NCBI GenBank assembly: GCA_002337125.1
Contig: DDFJ01000004.1
Location: 1,229,889-1,293,888, forward strand
From: Chitinophagaceae bacterium UBA1931
Lineage (GTDB): Bacteria; Bacteroidota; Bacteroidia; Chitinophagales; Chitinophagaceae
Direction of reading: 5' to 3'
Length of the DNA stretch: 64,000 bases
This document shows, one piece after another, positions 43,802 to 52,138 of this stretch. The position numbers and the translations under genes are program-made. The notes under the pieces are model-generated. The model had not been told where the DNA came from. It searched no databases and was given only the letters and a program-made list of their open reading frames with translations. Every line of letters begins with the position of its first letter. The first letter of the stretch is position 1.

Positions 43802-44722
43802 ATGAAAAGTGTATTAGACATCACAGTATCGGCTTATAAAAATTCAAAAGACACAACCCCGACACAAATAAACCTTTTGGCCTGGCTACAGAGCGATAAG
43901 TTTCTACCAAAGCAGGAAGCATTAAGAGCAGAGACAGATCCACAAAAAAGAAAACGTAAAAAGCTGCAAATGCCAATGGTGAACCCGACGGGCACATTTT
44001 CAAAGAGAGGAAACGAACATCTTGTTACTTTCTCCGGTCTTGTGCAGGTTGATTTCGATAAAACTCAAAACAGCCATGTATTAGACTTCGATGAACTCAG
44101 AGACAGCTTCTTTAAGTTCATCCCCGAAATTGCTTATTGTGGAAGATCAATCAGCGGTAAAGGTTGGTGGGTGTTGATACCTGTTGAAAGCCCCGACAAA
44201 TACGAAGCACATTACGCTTTTATAGAGCGTTACTTCAAAAAAAGAAATCTTATAATCGACCTTGCCTGCAGGCCAGTTTCTCAACCTCGTTTCTATAGTT
44301 ACGACCCTGACGCATATTTCAACCACGACGCAAAGCCATTACGGGCGATTTACAGCCCCAATAACTGCAGCCGGCACAAAGAGAAGGGAAAGCCGGAGAT
44401 AAGCGAAGGAACAAAGCCGGGTGAGTTATACAGTCAATCTGATGAATTTTTAGAGTTATTGAAAGACCATGGATGGACCGTTGTAGCAGAAAGAGAGCAC
44501 AGGATCGATCTATGCCGCCCCGGTTCGTCAAGTTCGTTACAAAATGCAACAGCATACCTCAACACGCCTAAACGCTTTGTCGTACTTACTGATCTCGACT
44601 CCACTTTTAAACGTGGTACATACACTCCGTTCTCTGTTTATGCAATCCTGAAATGCGGAGGCGATTATAAAGAAGCTGCAAAACTGCTGCAAGCTGAAAA
44701 CGATTTTAAAACAGTTGTGTAA
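43802..44722 (+). CDS. VirE N-terminal / BT4734-like primase-type protein
   Basis: 306 residues. The pattern VTFSGLVQVDFDK, IAYCGRSISGKGWWVLIPVE, IDLACRPVSQPRFYSYDPDAYFN is the BT4734-like/VirE-N domain, related to archaeo-eukaryotic primases, and common in Bacteroidota mobile elements. The C-terminal 90 residues (LLKDHGWTVVAE to GGDYKEAAKLL) resemble the region following primase domains. It probably makes primers for element replication together with the upstream ATPase. Ends TAATG, overlapping the next start. Confidence 0.82.
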   Translation: MKSVLDITVSAYKNSKDTTPTQINLLAWLQSDKFLPKQEALRAETDPQKRKRKKLQMPMVNPTGTFSKRGNEHLVTFSGLVQVDFDKTQNSHVLDFDELRDSFFKFIPEIAYCGRSISGKGWWVLIPVESPDKYEAHYAFIERYFKKRNLIIDLACRPVSQPRFYSYDPDAYFNHDAKPLRAIYSPNNCSRHKEKGKPEISEGTKPGELYSQSDEFLELLKDHGWTVVAEREHRIDLCRPGSSSSLQNATAYLNTPKRFVVLTDLDSTFKRGTYTPFSVYAILKCGGDYKEAAKLLQAENDFKTVV

Positions 44723-45321
44723 TGAAATCAGAAATCAATATCCCCGAATTGTATTTTTCGCAAAGCCTGAGTTCATTCAAAGAAAACGGGTTTGTGCAAT
44801 TCATCTATGATCGGTTCGGTCCCGTTTCTCCTCTTGCTGGCCGGTATGGCTTGGGGACTTCGTTTAACCTGGACGGCAGTACAATTTTTTGGCAAAGAGA
44901 TTACAGGGGGAAACTGAGAGGGGCAAAGATTTATTTGTATGACCCAGTTATCGGAAAGCTGATCAAACGTGCGCCTCTTGCATCAATAGCTTTCGTCAGT
45001 TCAGTTTTTAAGAACAGCGAACTCGATTATCAAAACTGCTTTTACTTGGAGCATTTGATAAAATGGGATGGCAAACCGGTCGTGATTACTGAAACTGAAA
45101 AGCGTGCAGTCATTGCGAATATTCGACAAAAAGACTTTGTCTTTGTTGCTGCTGGTGATCTCAGTGAGCTGATCGTTTCCGGTAGAATTAACAGGGTTTT
45201 GAAACACTTTAAAGCAAAAAAGTTCTTTTATGAACCGGAGATGATGAACATTACGGGATGGGGCCAGATAATAAAAGAGTTCCCTTCATTGTCACCTATT
45301 CCGACCTCTGTATGCACATAA
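44722..45321 (+). CDS. DUF6371-like protein of the replication module
   Basis: 199 residues. FYDRFG-LAGRYGLGTS, FWQRDYRGKLRGAKIYLYDP and the toprim-like TETEKRAVIA / FVFVAAGDL resemble the DUF6371 or toprim-like proteins that accompany VirE-N proteins in Bacteroidota elements. Starts 1 bp inside the primase-like gene. The family name is from memory and is less certain than the resemblance to a toprim fold. Confidence 0.65.
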   Translation: MKSEINIPELYFSQSLSSFKENGFVQFIYDRFGPVSPLAGRYGLGTSFNLDGSTIFWQRDYRGKLRGAKIYLYDPVIGKLIKRAPLASIAFVSSVFKNSELDYQNCFYLEHLIKWDGKPVVITETEKRAVIANIRQKDFVFVAAGDLSELIVSGRINRVLKHFKAKKFFYEPEMMNITGWGQIIKEFPSLSPIPTSVCT

Positions 45322-45343
45322 TTGCACAGGCTTTGATCATGCC

Positions 45344-45421
45344 CACGAAGATTTTATTGAAATTCCCACGCACGTAGTAATGCACGAAGGTTTTATTGAC
45401 ATCTCCACGCACGTAGTAAAG
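45344..45421. repeat. Two tandem 39-bp repeats
   Basis: Units 45344-45382 and 45383-45421 share CACGAAG-TTTTATTGA and CCACGCACGTAGTAA with few mismatches. Noncoding, just after the replication genes. Confidence 0.75.
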
Positions 45422-45435
45422 CATGAATTTATCCG

Positions 45436-45606
45436 TATCTGTTATGTGTGTAAGTGTACAAAACCCCGTATCCCCCTATCTGTTATGTGTTAATAAGGGC
45501 ACAGTTCACCTATGCTACTATCTGTTATGCGTTATTAAGATGAATTTTCCCCTATCTGTTATGCGTGTAAGATCACAGTTCCCCTATTTCCCTATCTGTT
45601 ATGCGT
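45436..45606 (+). repeat. Five TATCTGTTATG iterons spaced 34-42 bp
   Basis: TATCTGTTATG occurs exactly at 45436, 45477, 45519, 45553 and 45593; each is followed by [CT]GT and, in the second and fourth, by a CACAGTTC block about 25 bp on. Spacing 41, 42, 34, 40. It sits in a noncoding gap behind the ATPase/primase genes and looks like an iteron-type replication origin. Confidence 0.75.
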
Positions 45607-45628
45607 GTGTATAGAATGCCGTAGTTAA

Positions 45629-46030
45629 TTAGCCGAACTGCAAAGCGTGTTTATTATGCACTGCCCTGCTTCGCCTGAGATGCAGTGCCTTTGCTTTTTG
45701 TGGTGTTACCCATTGCCTTTTGACCTCGTCGTAAATCTTTCCGGTTGGGATAATATGCTCTTGTGGCAAATAAGTTTCAACAGTTTGGCCGTCACTCATC
45801 AAAGTTTCGATGTAGGTTTTGAAACTGCTGATCTGAACCCAATACTTTGACAGTTCGAAAACATAGTCTCTCATCATTACTGCTGCCTTTTCTGACGGCT
45901 CAATACTGTTTGTAAACATGGGAACAGTTAAACTCACTTCTGACTCTGTCCCGTTTAAATGCTTCAAAACGGCTCTGACGATTCTCTTTACTGGCGTTGC
46001 TTTTTGGTTTGTTGTGATTTGCTTTATCAT
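45629..46030 (-). CDS. Hypothetical small protein of the element
   Basis: 133 residues from ATG 46030 (the longer frame overlaps the upstream gene). MIKQITTNQKATPVKRIVRAVLKHLNG, a helical centre, and a basic C-terminus (QKAKALHLRRSRAVHNKHALQFG). No family recognised. It lies downstream of the integrase gene on the same strand, 28 bp after the preceding small ORF. Confidence 0.6.
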   Translation of the reverse strand: MIKQITTNQKATPVKRIVRAVLKHLNGTESEVSLTVPMFTNSIEPSEKAAVMMRDYVFELSKYWVQISSFKTYIETLMSDGQTVETYLPQEHIIPTGKIYDEVKRQWVTPQKAKALHLRRSRAVHNKHALQFG

Positions 46031-46058
46031 AGTACTTTTTTTATTGAAAAAACCTGAA

Positions 46059-46289
46059 TTACATGCGTGTGTATATGGGTTGATTAAATTTTTCGGAAAT
46101 CTCCCCAAAAGGGTGTATTACGCCGGTTTCAATGTCAATTTGAAAATTAATCTCGTTTAAGCTGCTTTCGAATTTTCTTACGGTGTCCCTGCTCTTTAAT
46201 AGTAACTTATGCAAGTACTCCGCATAACTTTCTTTTGTGTTAGCGTCATAAGCCAAAGCCGTTATCTGTTCGAGTGTAATTCGTTTCAT
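46059..46289 (-). CDS. Hypothetical small helical protein
   Basis: 76 residues, helical and charged (LEQITALAYDANTKESYAEYLHKLLLKSRDTVRKFESSLNEIN), followed by a short beta-type end. Between the integrase gene (23 bp upstream) and the 133-residue ORF; these three minus-strand genes likely share a transcript. No family recognised. Confidence 0.55.
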   Translation of the reverse strand: MKRITLEQITALAYDANTKESYAEYLHKLLLKSRDTVRKFESSLNEINFQIDIETGVIHPFGEISEKFNQPIYTRM

Positions 46290-46312
46290 TGTTTTTTTTT
46301 ATTGTTTAGAAA

Positions 46313-47671
46313 TCAGATTGCTTTCAGTTTTGTTTCTGCTAAACCTCCGCCCCACGCTTTCAGCATCACAGTCTTTTTAAGTTGGTCCGTTACATTCACA
46401 TAGCGTTTAAAGCTCTTGTAATCTTTCCAGCCACCTATCGACATCACTTGCTCTGCACTCATTCCTTTTTCGAGGGAGAGAGTTGCAAATGTTTTACGGC
46501 CGGTGTGGGACCCGATCAGTTCATATTTGGGGTAGATGTTCACGATTCGCTTTGAACCTTGAAAGCGGACAATCTCAATAGGTTCTGAAATACCGGCAAG
46601 TTTGCAAAGTTGTTTCAGGTAGTCATTCATTTTCTGATTGCTGATGTGAGGTAAGGGCTTTGCCTGTCCTTTGTATCTTTCAATTATCGCTCTTGAGAAT
46701 GGAGTGAGCGGTATTGTTAACGGCTGCTTTGTTTTCGTTACAGTGAGTTTTATTTCGTCCTCTTTGATGTGCTCCCATTTCAATTGGGCCAGATCGCTGA
46801 ACCTTAACCCAGTTGTACAACCAAAGCAAAACAGATCCCGGACCTTTGCAAGTTTATTGCTTTTACTCAGGTCCAAATAATAAACGCTTTCAAACTCTTT
46901 GTTTGTAAGTGCGATCACTTCCAACAGTTCACGCTTTACAGTAAAGTCTTTGTATTTGTCGCTTACATCAATCCCGTTCTTTCTGGCATAGTTCAAAAAA
47001 GTTTTGATAGTACTCAGCTGCTTTGCTGCAGTAGAGTTTGTAAGTGGCACACGTGGAACTATTTCACCTTTTCGGTTTGTAGTTGTGCCAACAGGTGAGA
47101 TCAGAAAAGTTTGAAACGATTGAAAGAAAGCGTAATCGATCTTTTCAAAAAGGATTCTCTTTCTCGTGTGCCGTTGATAGTCGTACAAATGCTTTTTCAG
47201 TGATCTGTATGTTTGGAGGCTTCCCTCTTCTCTTGTTGTGCTGTGCTCACTGATGTACTGATCGATAAAATCAAACAGCAGATCAGTCTTTGCTTCTTTC
47301 ACTGTTGCTTTCTGGCTTTCCTCTTTCAGCTTATCGATAACCATTGAGCAGGTATAAGGTATCTTGTCAAGTGTAAACCTGCTTTCTATTGAGCCGACAT
47401 GCTTTCTGAAAGCGTTTAAATCCTGATTGAATGTTTCTACTTCCTTTGATGTGAGGTAAAGTGCTTTGTCTAAATCAGGGCTTTGCTTTTTTACTGTCCT
47501 TGGTTCTTTGTATATAGCTTTCTGACTTGTTTGCTCCCAATACACCGGATAGATTGAAAACCCTGTCCCGAAATATTTCCTTTGTCCTTCCACCTGGTAA
47601 ACAAGTTCAATAGGGCTGCGACCTTGCTTATTTGCTTTGTCTGTTCTGATGTTAAACCTTACTGTTCCCAT
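46313..47671 (-). CDS. int: Tyrosine recombinase / integrase
   Basis: 452 residues. Arm-binding N-terminal domain (VRFNIRTDKANKQGRSPIELVYQVEGQRKYFGTGF), SAM-like core-binding domain (about 115-235) and catalytic domain with GLRFSDL (Arg), TKTKQPL (Lys), HTGRKTF (His389, Arg392), GGWKD (Trp415) and Tyr424. Bacteroidota-type phage/element integrase of normal length. It ends 180 bp from the right attachment site, consistent with integrating this element in tRNA-Ser. Confidence 0.93.
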   Translation of the reverse strand: MGTVRFNIRTDKANKQGRSPIELVYQVEGQRKYFGTGFSIYPVYWEQTSQKAIYKEPRTVKKQSPDLDKALYLTSKEVETFNQDLNAFRKHVGSIESRFTLDKIPYTCSMVIDKLKEESQKATVKEAKTDLLFDFIDQYISEHSTTREEGSLQTYRSLKKHLYDYQRHTRKRILFEKIDYAFFQSFQTFLISPVGTTTNRKGEIVPRVPLTNSTAAKQLSTIKTFLNYARKNGIDVSDKYKDFTVKRELLEVIALTNKEFESVYYLDLSKSNKLAKVRDLFCFGCTTGLRFSDLAQLKWEHIKEDEIKLTVTKTKQPLTIPLTPFSRAIIERYKGQAKPLPHISNQKMNDYLKQLCKLAGISEPIEIVRFQGSKRIVNIYPKYELIGSHTGRKTFATLSLEKGMSAEQVMSIGGWKDYKSFKRYVNVTDQLKKTVMLKAWGGGLAETKLKAI

Positions 47672-47828
47672 GTTTTATGTTTGAAGCAATAAAGGTAATA
47701 GGTAGCAAATTGGGTAGCAATAATTTGTTTAGTTATTTTTTGTTAATTTTAGTCGTATTAAACAAAAGGCTTTGCAGCAAAGCATTTCAAAGATTTTCAG
47801 CACACACGAATTTTCATAAAATAACAAA

Positions 47829-47852
47829 GGTTCAAATCCCGCCCTCACCGCA
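47829..47852 (+). repeat. attR: partial copy of tRNA-Ser 3' end
   Basis: Matches 37163-37186 in 23 of 24 bases, with A47834 in place of G37168; the tRNA body is absent here. Confidence 0.9.
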
Positions 47853-47883
47853 AAAAGCCAGTGTTTAATCACTGGCTTTTTTT
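47852..47883 (+). terminator. Original terminator of tRNA-Ser, now separated from it
   Basis: AAAAAGCCAGTG (47852-47863) / CACTGGCTTTTT (47870-47881) plus T residues, directly after attR where the tRNA end would be before integration. Confidence 0.85.
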
Positions 47884-48002
47884 GTACCCAACCTTTCCCT
47901 TTTTATTTTAATCTTATTAAACAGGAATTATTGCCTGTTCGCAAATTACCTGCTGGCATAATCCTGATTTTTTTTCTAATTTTCTAACTCAATCAATCAT
48001 AC

Positions 48003-50903
48003 ATGAATATGAAGCACTTTTATTCAGTACTCGCTTTAGCTACAGTTGCATTAACCACTATCTATTTTTTTGCAGGGAAAAGCAACCGGCTGAAAGGAAA
48101 AAAAGAAATTCAGAAATATTTATCCGTTAACCGTGATGCAGAAGATGAAGAAAGAGAAGAACGTGAAGCAGGCTTCAGGCGCTGGCAATACGAATGGAAG
48201 ATGCTGCACGACCCTAAAACCGGCATTATTCCAAGAAATATCCACCAGCAGGAAAATGATCTGCTGCAAAAAATTATAGCCCGTCAGAAATCAGTTGCTT
48301 TCCGACCCGAAATCAACAATACCTATACTGCTGCCGGACCAACACAAAACGGTGGACGAACAAGAGCACTGGCTTTTGACATGCGGAATAACCAGATTGT
48401 GCTGGCTGCAGGTGTTTCAGGCGGACTGTTCCGTTCAACAGATGGAGGCAATACATGGGGCTTTGTTCACCCGGCCAACGATGTACGTAATGTAAGCTGT
48501 ATTGCGCAGGATCCCCGTCCCGGCTTCCAGGATATTTGGTATGCAGGAACAGGTGAGTTACTTGGTGCTTCTCCAACATACCCAAATGCATTTATTCCAG
48601 GCTATGGTATTTTCAAATCAACAGACAATGGAGTTACGTGGACAAAACTCAGTTCAACTATTAATGGTACCTCAAGGGAATCTTTTGATAATATTTTCGA
48701 TATCGTTTTCAATATTAAAGTCGATGGGAACGGCTATGTGTATGCAGCCATCCTGAATTATATTGTCAGATCAACAAATGGTGGCACATCATGGGGAGTG
48801 TCCATGTACGAAACCGGTGAATTAACCAATGCCAACCAGATTGTAGAAAACATGATCACCGATATTGATATCTCTAAATACGGCGTAACACCTGTACGAT
48901 TATATGCCAGTTTTTCAGGGAGAAACAGGAACAGGGATACTGCAGGTGTGTGGACTTCAACCACAGGTACATTTGGAAGTTGGACAAGAATTGCCGGAGG
49001 AAAATTTGGCAATGCCGATTCGGTTGCAGGATGGAGAGCTTACAACAACTCAACAGATTTCTCCGGAAATTATGTTGGGGGCTGGGGCAAAACAACACTT
49101 GCAGTTTCACCAAGCAATTCCAACATACTTTATGTTATGTACAGGAATGCTTTGAGTGCCGACAACAACCAGGCTGAAGCCGATTTATTCAGAGCAGATC
49201 TTACCAGTTATCCATCTGTAAGCTGGGGAAGCAACCGAAATTCCAATCTCAGGGCACTGCAAAACGGCACAACTACAAAATATATGGAGTTGCAGGATGG
49301 TTATAACATGTTGCTCGCTGTTCATCCAACGAATCCAAACCTTGTTGTTGCAGGTGGAGTAAACCTGTTTCGCTCAACTGATGGATTTGCCACACAAGGA
49401 ACGTTCATTGGTGGATTAACATCATCTACATACACCGATCCCAATTCATACAGTCATGTGGATTTCCATTCCTTCTCATTTGATCCTTCAAATTCAAACA
49501 GGATGGCTGTTGGCGATGATGGAGGTTTGCAGGTAACCAGCGATATTACTGCTAGCAGTGTATCCTGGAATAATTTTGCAAGTCAATATCAAACATTACA
49601 ATACTATCATGTGGCTATTGACCCGGTTGCAGGCTCAACAGTTTTTGCAGGAGGTGCACAGGATAATTCCACTACTTACCGGGATTCAAAAGGGTTACTT
49701 GATGTTCCGTTATCCGATCCCAATGATCAATACATCCTGATTGGTGGCGATGGTGGTATGGCGGCCCTTACACCCAGTACAGCAACCAGCCAGTATTTAT
49801 ATGGCTCTTTCCAGAACGGAAATGTTTACCGCATTTTTATTAATGGTGCATCATCCAGTATGAGCCCATCTTCCATTGCGCCTGCTGCATCAGGCGATGG
49901 AGAATTCATCACCTACTTCCATCTTGATCCCGACAATACAGAAACGATGTATTACGTAAGTCTAGACAGTGTTTGGCGTACAACTTCTGCTTCTACCGTC
50001 AGTGCATCAACAGGCTGGACTTTAATGACAGGCATCCCTACCCTGTTGACCGGAAGTATATTTTCATTAGCAACATCAAGAGGAACTTATGTCGGTACCA
50101 GCAGCTATTTATTTATTGGTACAGATAACGGAAAAATTTACCGGCTGCAAAATCCAAGAGATGGTTTGGCGAGCAATTTCCCTGTTGACATTTCTCCATC
50201 ATCTGGAGTTGGTATGACAAGCGGATCATTGATCAGGGAAATTGCAGTTAATCCACGAAATCCAGATACTGTTCTTGCAGTCGTTTCAAATTATGGAGTA
50301 ACAAGTGCATTCTGGACAGGTAATGCAACCGCTACCACACCAACTTGGCAGGCAGTGGAAGGAAATATTTCACTTCCATCTTTCCGCAGTTGTGCAATTG
50401 TTGTAAAAACAACCGGTGTTGAATATTATGTAGGCACATCCATTGGTCTTTTCAGTACAACAACCATCAATGGAAGTTCAACAGTATGGACACTTGAAGG
50501 CCCAACAGCAATGCAGGGAGCACTTGTAAATGATATTGTATTACGAACGGCAGATAATACGCTGCTCATTGGCACACATGGCAATGGAATGTTTTATACT
50601 ACCATCGGCAATGTGCCAACAGCCGTTTCAAATGTTATTCAAAACGATTCGAAATTTATCTCAGCAGTTTATCCAACAGTAACAAACACTTCAGTAAACT
50701 TTACAACAGGTGGTGCAACCGGCATTAAAACTGTAGCTGTAAGCATGTACAACATGAAAGGACAGCTGCTGTTTAAATCAACCCAAAGCTACCAGAACGG
50801 CTCAATACCAGTGAGCAGGTTTGCTGCAGGAACATACATCCTGGAAATTTTGAGTGATAATGGCAAATACAAGCATATTCAGAAAATTGTAAAAACGCAA
50901 TAA
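48003..50903 (+). CDS. Secreted BNR/sortilin-like repeat protein with T9SS-type tail
   Basis: 966 residues. N-terminal hydrophobic segment (about 6-24) as signal or anchor, a charged stretch to about residue 100, then many BNR/Vps10-type beta-propeller repeats (GLFRSTDGGNTWGF, GIFKSTDNGVTWTKL, YVRSTNGGTSW, LFRSTDGFATQG). The final 80 residues (YPTVTNTSVNF to AAGTYILEILSDNGKYKHIQKIVKTQ) fit a type A sorting domain of type IX secretion, so it is probably exported to the cell surface. Relatives include glycosidase-like and adhesin proteins; specific role unknown. Confidence 0.82.
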   Translation: MNMKHFYSVLALATVALTTIYFFAGKSNRLKGKKEIQKYLSVNRDAEDEEREEREAGFRRWQYEWKMLHDPKTGIIPRNIHQQENDLLQKIIARQKSVAFRPEINNTYTAAGPTQNGGRTRALAFDMRNNQIVLAAGVSGGLFRSTDGGNTWGFVHPANDVRNVSCIAQDPRPGFQDIWYAGTGELLGASPTYPNAFIPGYGIFKSTDNGVTWTKLSSTINGTSRESFDNIFDIVFNIKVDGNGYVYAAILNYIVRSTNGGTSWGVSMYETGELTNANQIVENMITDIDISKYGVTPVRLYASFSGRNRNRDTAGVWTSTTGTFGSWTRIAGGKFGNADSVAGWRAYNNSTDFSGNYVGGWGKTTLAVSPSNSNILYVMYRNALSADNNQAEADLFRADLTSYPSVSWGSNRNSNLRALQNGTTTKYMELQDGYNMLLAVHPTNPNLVVAGGVNLFRSTDGFATQGTFIGGLTSSTYTDPNSYSHVDFHSFSFDPSNSNRMAVGDDGGLQVTSDITASSVSWNNFASQYQTLQYYHVAIDPVAGSTVFAGGAQDNSTTYRDSKGLLDVPLSDPNDQYILIGGDGGMAALTPSTATSQYLYGSFQNGNVYRIFINGASSSMSPSSIAPAASGDGEFITYFHLDPDNTETMYYVSLDSVWRTTSASTVSASTGWTLMTGIPTLLTGSIFSLATSRGTYVGTSSYLFIGTDNGKIYRLQNPRDGLASNFPVDISPSSGVGMTSGSLIREIAVNPRNPDTVLAVVSNYGVTSAFWTGNATATTPTWQAVEGNISLPSFRSCAIVVKTTGVEYYVGTSIGLFSTTTINGSSTVWTLEGPTAMQGALVNDIVLRTADNTLLIGTHGNGMFYTTIGNVPTAVSNVIQNDSKFISAVYPTVTNTSVNFTTGGATGIKTVAVSMYNMKGQLLFKSTQSYQNGSIPVSRFAAGTYILEILSDNGKYKHIQKIVKTQ

Positions 50904-50928
50904 ACAGTTTCTGAAAGTTGATGACAGG

Positions 50929-50965
50929 ATAAAAGCGAAACATCTGAAATATGTTTCGCTTTTAT
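50929..50965 (+). terminator. Terminator after the BNR-repeat gene
   Basis: 15-bp perfect stem ATAAAAGCGAAACAT (50929-50943) / ATGTTTCGCTTTTAT (50951-50965), then T residues. Confidence 0.85.
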
Positions 50966-51019
50966 TTTTCTGTGAACCCTGAACACATTTTCAGTAACCT
51001 GATGGTTGCAGCAATTTGT

Positions 51020-51027
51020 TACCTTTG
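51020..51027 (+). promoter_or_regulatory. -7 box TACCTTTG directly before rlmN
   Basis: Exact TAnnTTTG ending 5 bp before ATG 51033; implies a leaderless or near-leaderless transcript and rules out the TTG start at 51006. Confidence 0.6.
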
Positions 51028-51032
51028 CGGTT

Positions 51033-52091
51033 ATGAAAGTAGCGAACGAGCGAAACATCCGCCACTTAAGTCTTCAGAATATTACAGACTATTTTGAAAG
51101 CATTGGTGAAAAGAAATTCAGGGCCAAACAGGTTTACGAATGGCTTTGGCAAAAACATGCACACAGTTTTGCCGATATGACCAACCTCAGCAAAGAACTG
51201 AGACAAAAGCTGGGCGAAACATTTACCCTTCCTGCATTAACAATTGATGCCACACAATACTCAGCCGACGGAACAATCAAATCGAGGTTCCGTACGCATG
51301 AAGGTTATTTAGCCGAAGGTGTGCTCATTCCTACTGACGATCGTAAAACAGCTTGCGTATCCTCACAGATCGGCTGTTCATTAAGCTGCAAATTCTGCGC
51401 AACCGGTTATATTGACCGTAAACGCAATTTATCATACGATGAAATTTATGATGAAGTTGTGCTCATTAACCAACAAAGCGAACGGGTTTATGAAAAAAAA
51501 CTCAGCAACATTGTTTTTATGGGAATGGGCGAACCTTTGCTCAACTACAACAATGTGCTGAAAGCCATTGAACGTATTACTTCTCCCGACGGACTTGCAA
51601 TGAGCCCCAGAAGAATTACCGTTTCAACAGCAGGTGTGGCCAAACAAATTAAACAGCTGGGCGATGATGAGGTGAAATTTAAACTGGCGTTATCGTTACA
51701 TGCAGCTAACGACAGCAAGCGTCATGAAATTATGCCCATCAACGATACCAACAATATTAAATCGCTGATCGAAGCACTAAATCATTTCTATAAAAAAACA
51801 GGTAATGAAATTACGTTTGAATATATCCTTTTTAAAAACTTCAACGATTCATTAAAAGATGCTGATGAACTGATTAAAGTGTACAGGCAGGTACCGGCCG
51901 ATTTAATCAACATCATTGAATACAATCCGATTGATCTTGCAACATTCCAGAAACCTGAAGAACAGGTAACCAATGCATTTATGACTTACCTTGAAAAACA
52001 CAAGGTGAATGCACGGTTAAGAAAGAGCCGTGGTAAAGATATTGATGCGGCTTGTGGTCAGTTGGCAAATAAAGAAGCATTAAATCCCTGA
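51033..52091 (+). CDS. rlmN: Dual-specificity rRNA/tRNA A2503/A37 methyltransferase
   Basis: 352 residues from ATG 51033. Radical SAM enzyme that methylates C2 of A2503 in 23S rRNA and A37 in some tRNAs. CSLSCKFC (CxxxCxxC) binds the cluster, GMGEPLLN is the SAM-region motif, and AACGQL near the C-terminus holds the methyl-accepting Cys. N-terminal KFRAKQVYEWLWQK is the family's RNA-binding domain. Normal length. Confidence 0.95.
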   Translation: MKVANERNIRHLSLQNITDYFESIGEKKFRAKQVYEWLWQKHAHSFADMTNLSKELRQKLGETFTLPALTIDATQYSADGTIKSRFRTHEGYLAEGVLIPTDDRKTACVSSQIGCSLSCKFCATGYIDRKRNLSYDEIYDEVVLINQQSERVYEKKLSNIVFMGMGEPLLNYNNVLKAIERITSPDGLAMSPRRITVSTAGVAKQIKQLGDDEVKFKLALSLHAANDSKRHEIMPINDTNNIKSLIEALNHFYKKTGNEITFEYILFKNFNDSLKDADELIKVYRQVPADLINIIEYNPIDLATFQKPEEQVTNAFMTYLEKHKVNARLRKSRGKDIDAACGQLANKEALNP

Positions 52092-52138
52092 TGGATACAG
52101 GTTTTATTTTACTTCGTGATTCAGCAATGCATCTCTGA

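Larger units (their letters stand above)
37187..47852. mobile_element. 10.7-kb integrated element in tRNA-Ser, satellite-like
   Basis: Bounded by the direct repeats at 37163-37186 and 47829-47852, with a tyrosine integrase gene next to the right end. Contents from left: TAC-like operon (minus), lipoprotein (minus), tape-measure-like gene and a small ORF (plus), two HTH genes, a small ORF, RecA-like ATPase, VirE-N primase-like and DUF6371-like genes (plus), iteron-like array, two small ORFs and integrase (minus). No relaxase, coupling protein, terminase, portal, capsid or lysis gene is present, so it fits neither a conjugative element nor a whole prophage. A phage satellite or a trimmed prophage is the best reading. 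Confidence 0.85.

Noticed and set aside
45436..45606. CRISPR-like spacing of the TATCTGTTATG repeats
   Set aside because: The conserved unit is only 11-14 bases, the spacing varies (34-42), the intervening sequences are partly alike, and there is no cas gene; an iteron array fits better.
37187..47852. Integrative conjugative or mobilizable element
   Set aside because: No relaxase, coupling protein or type IV secretion gene was found; only replication, regulation, integrase and a tail-type gene.
47677..47868. 63-residue plus-strand ORF across attR
   Set aside because: It translates the tRNA-derived repeat and has no start signal or family resemblance.
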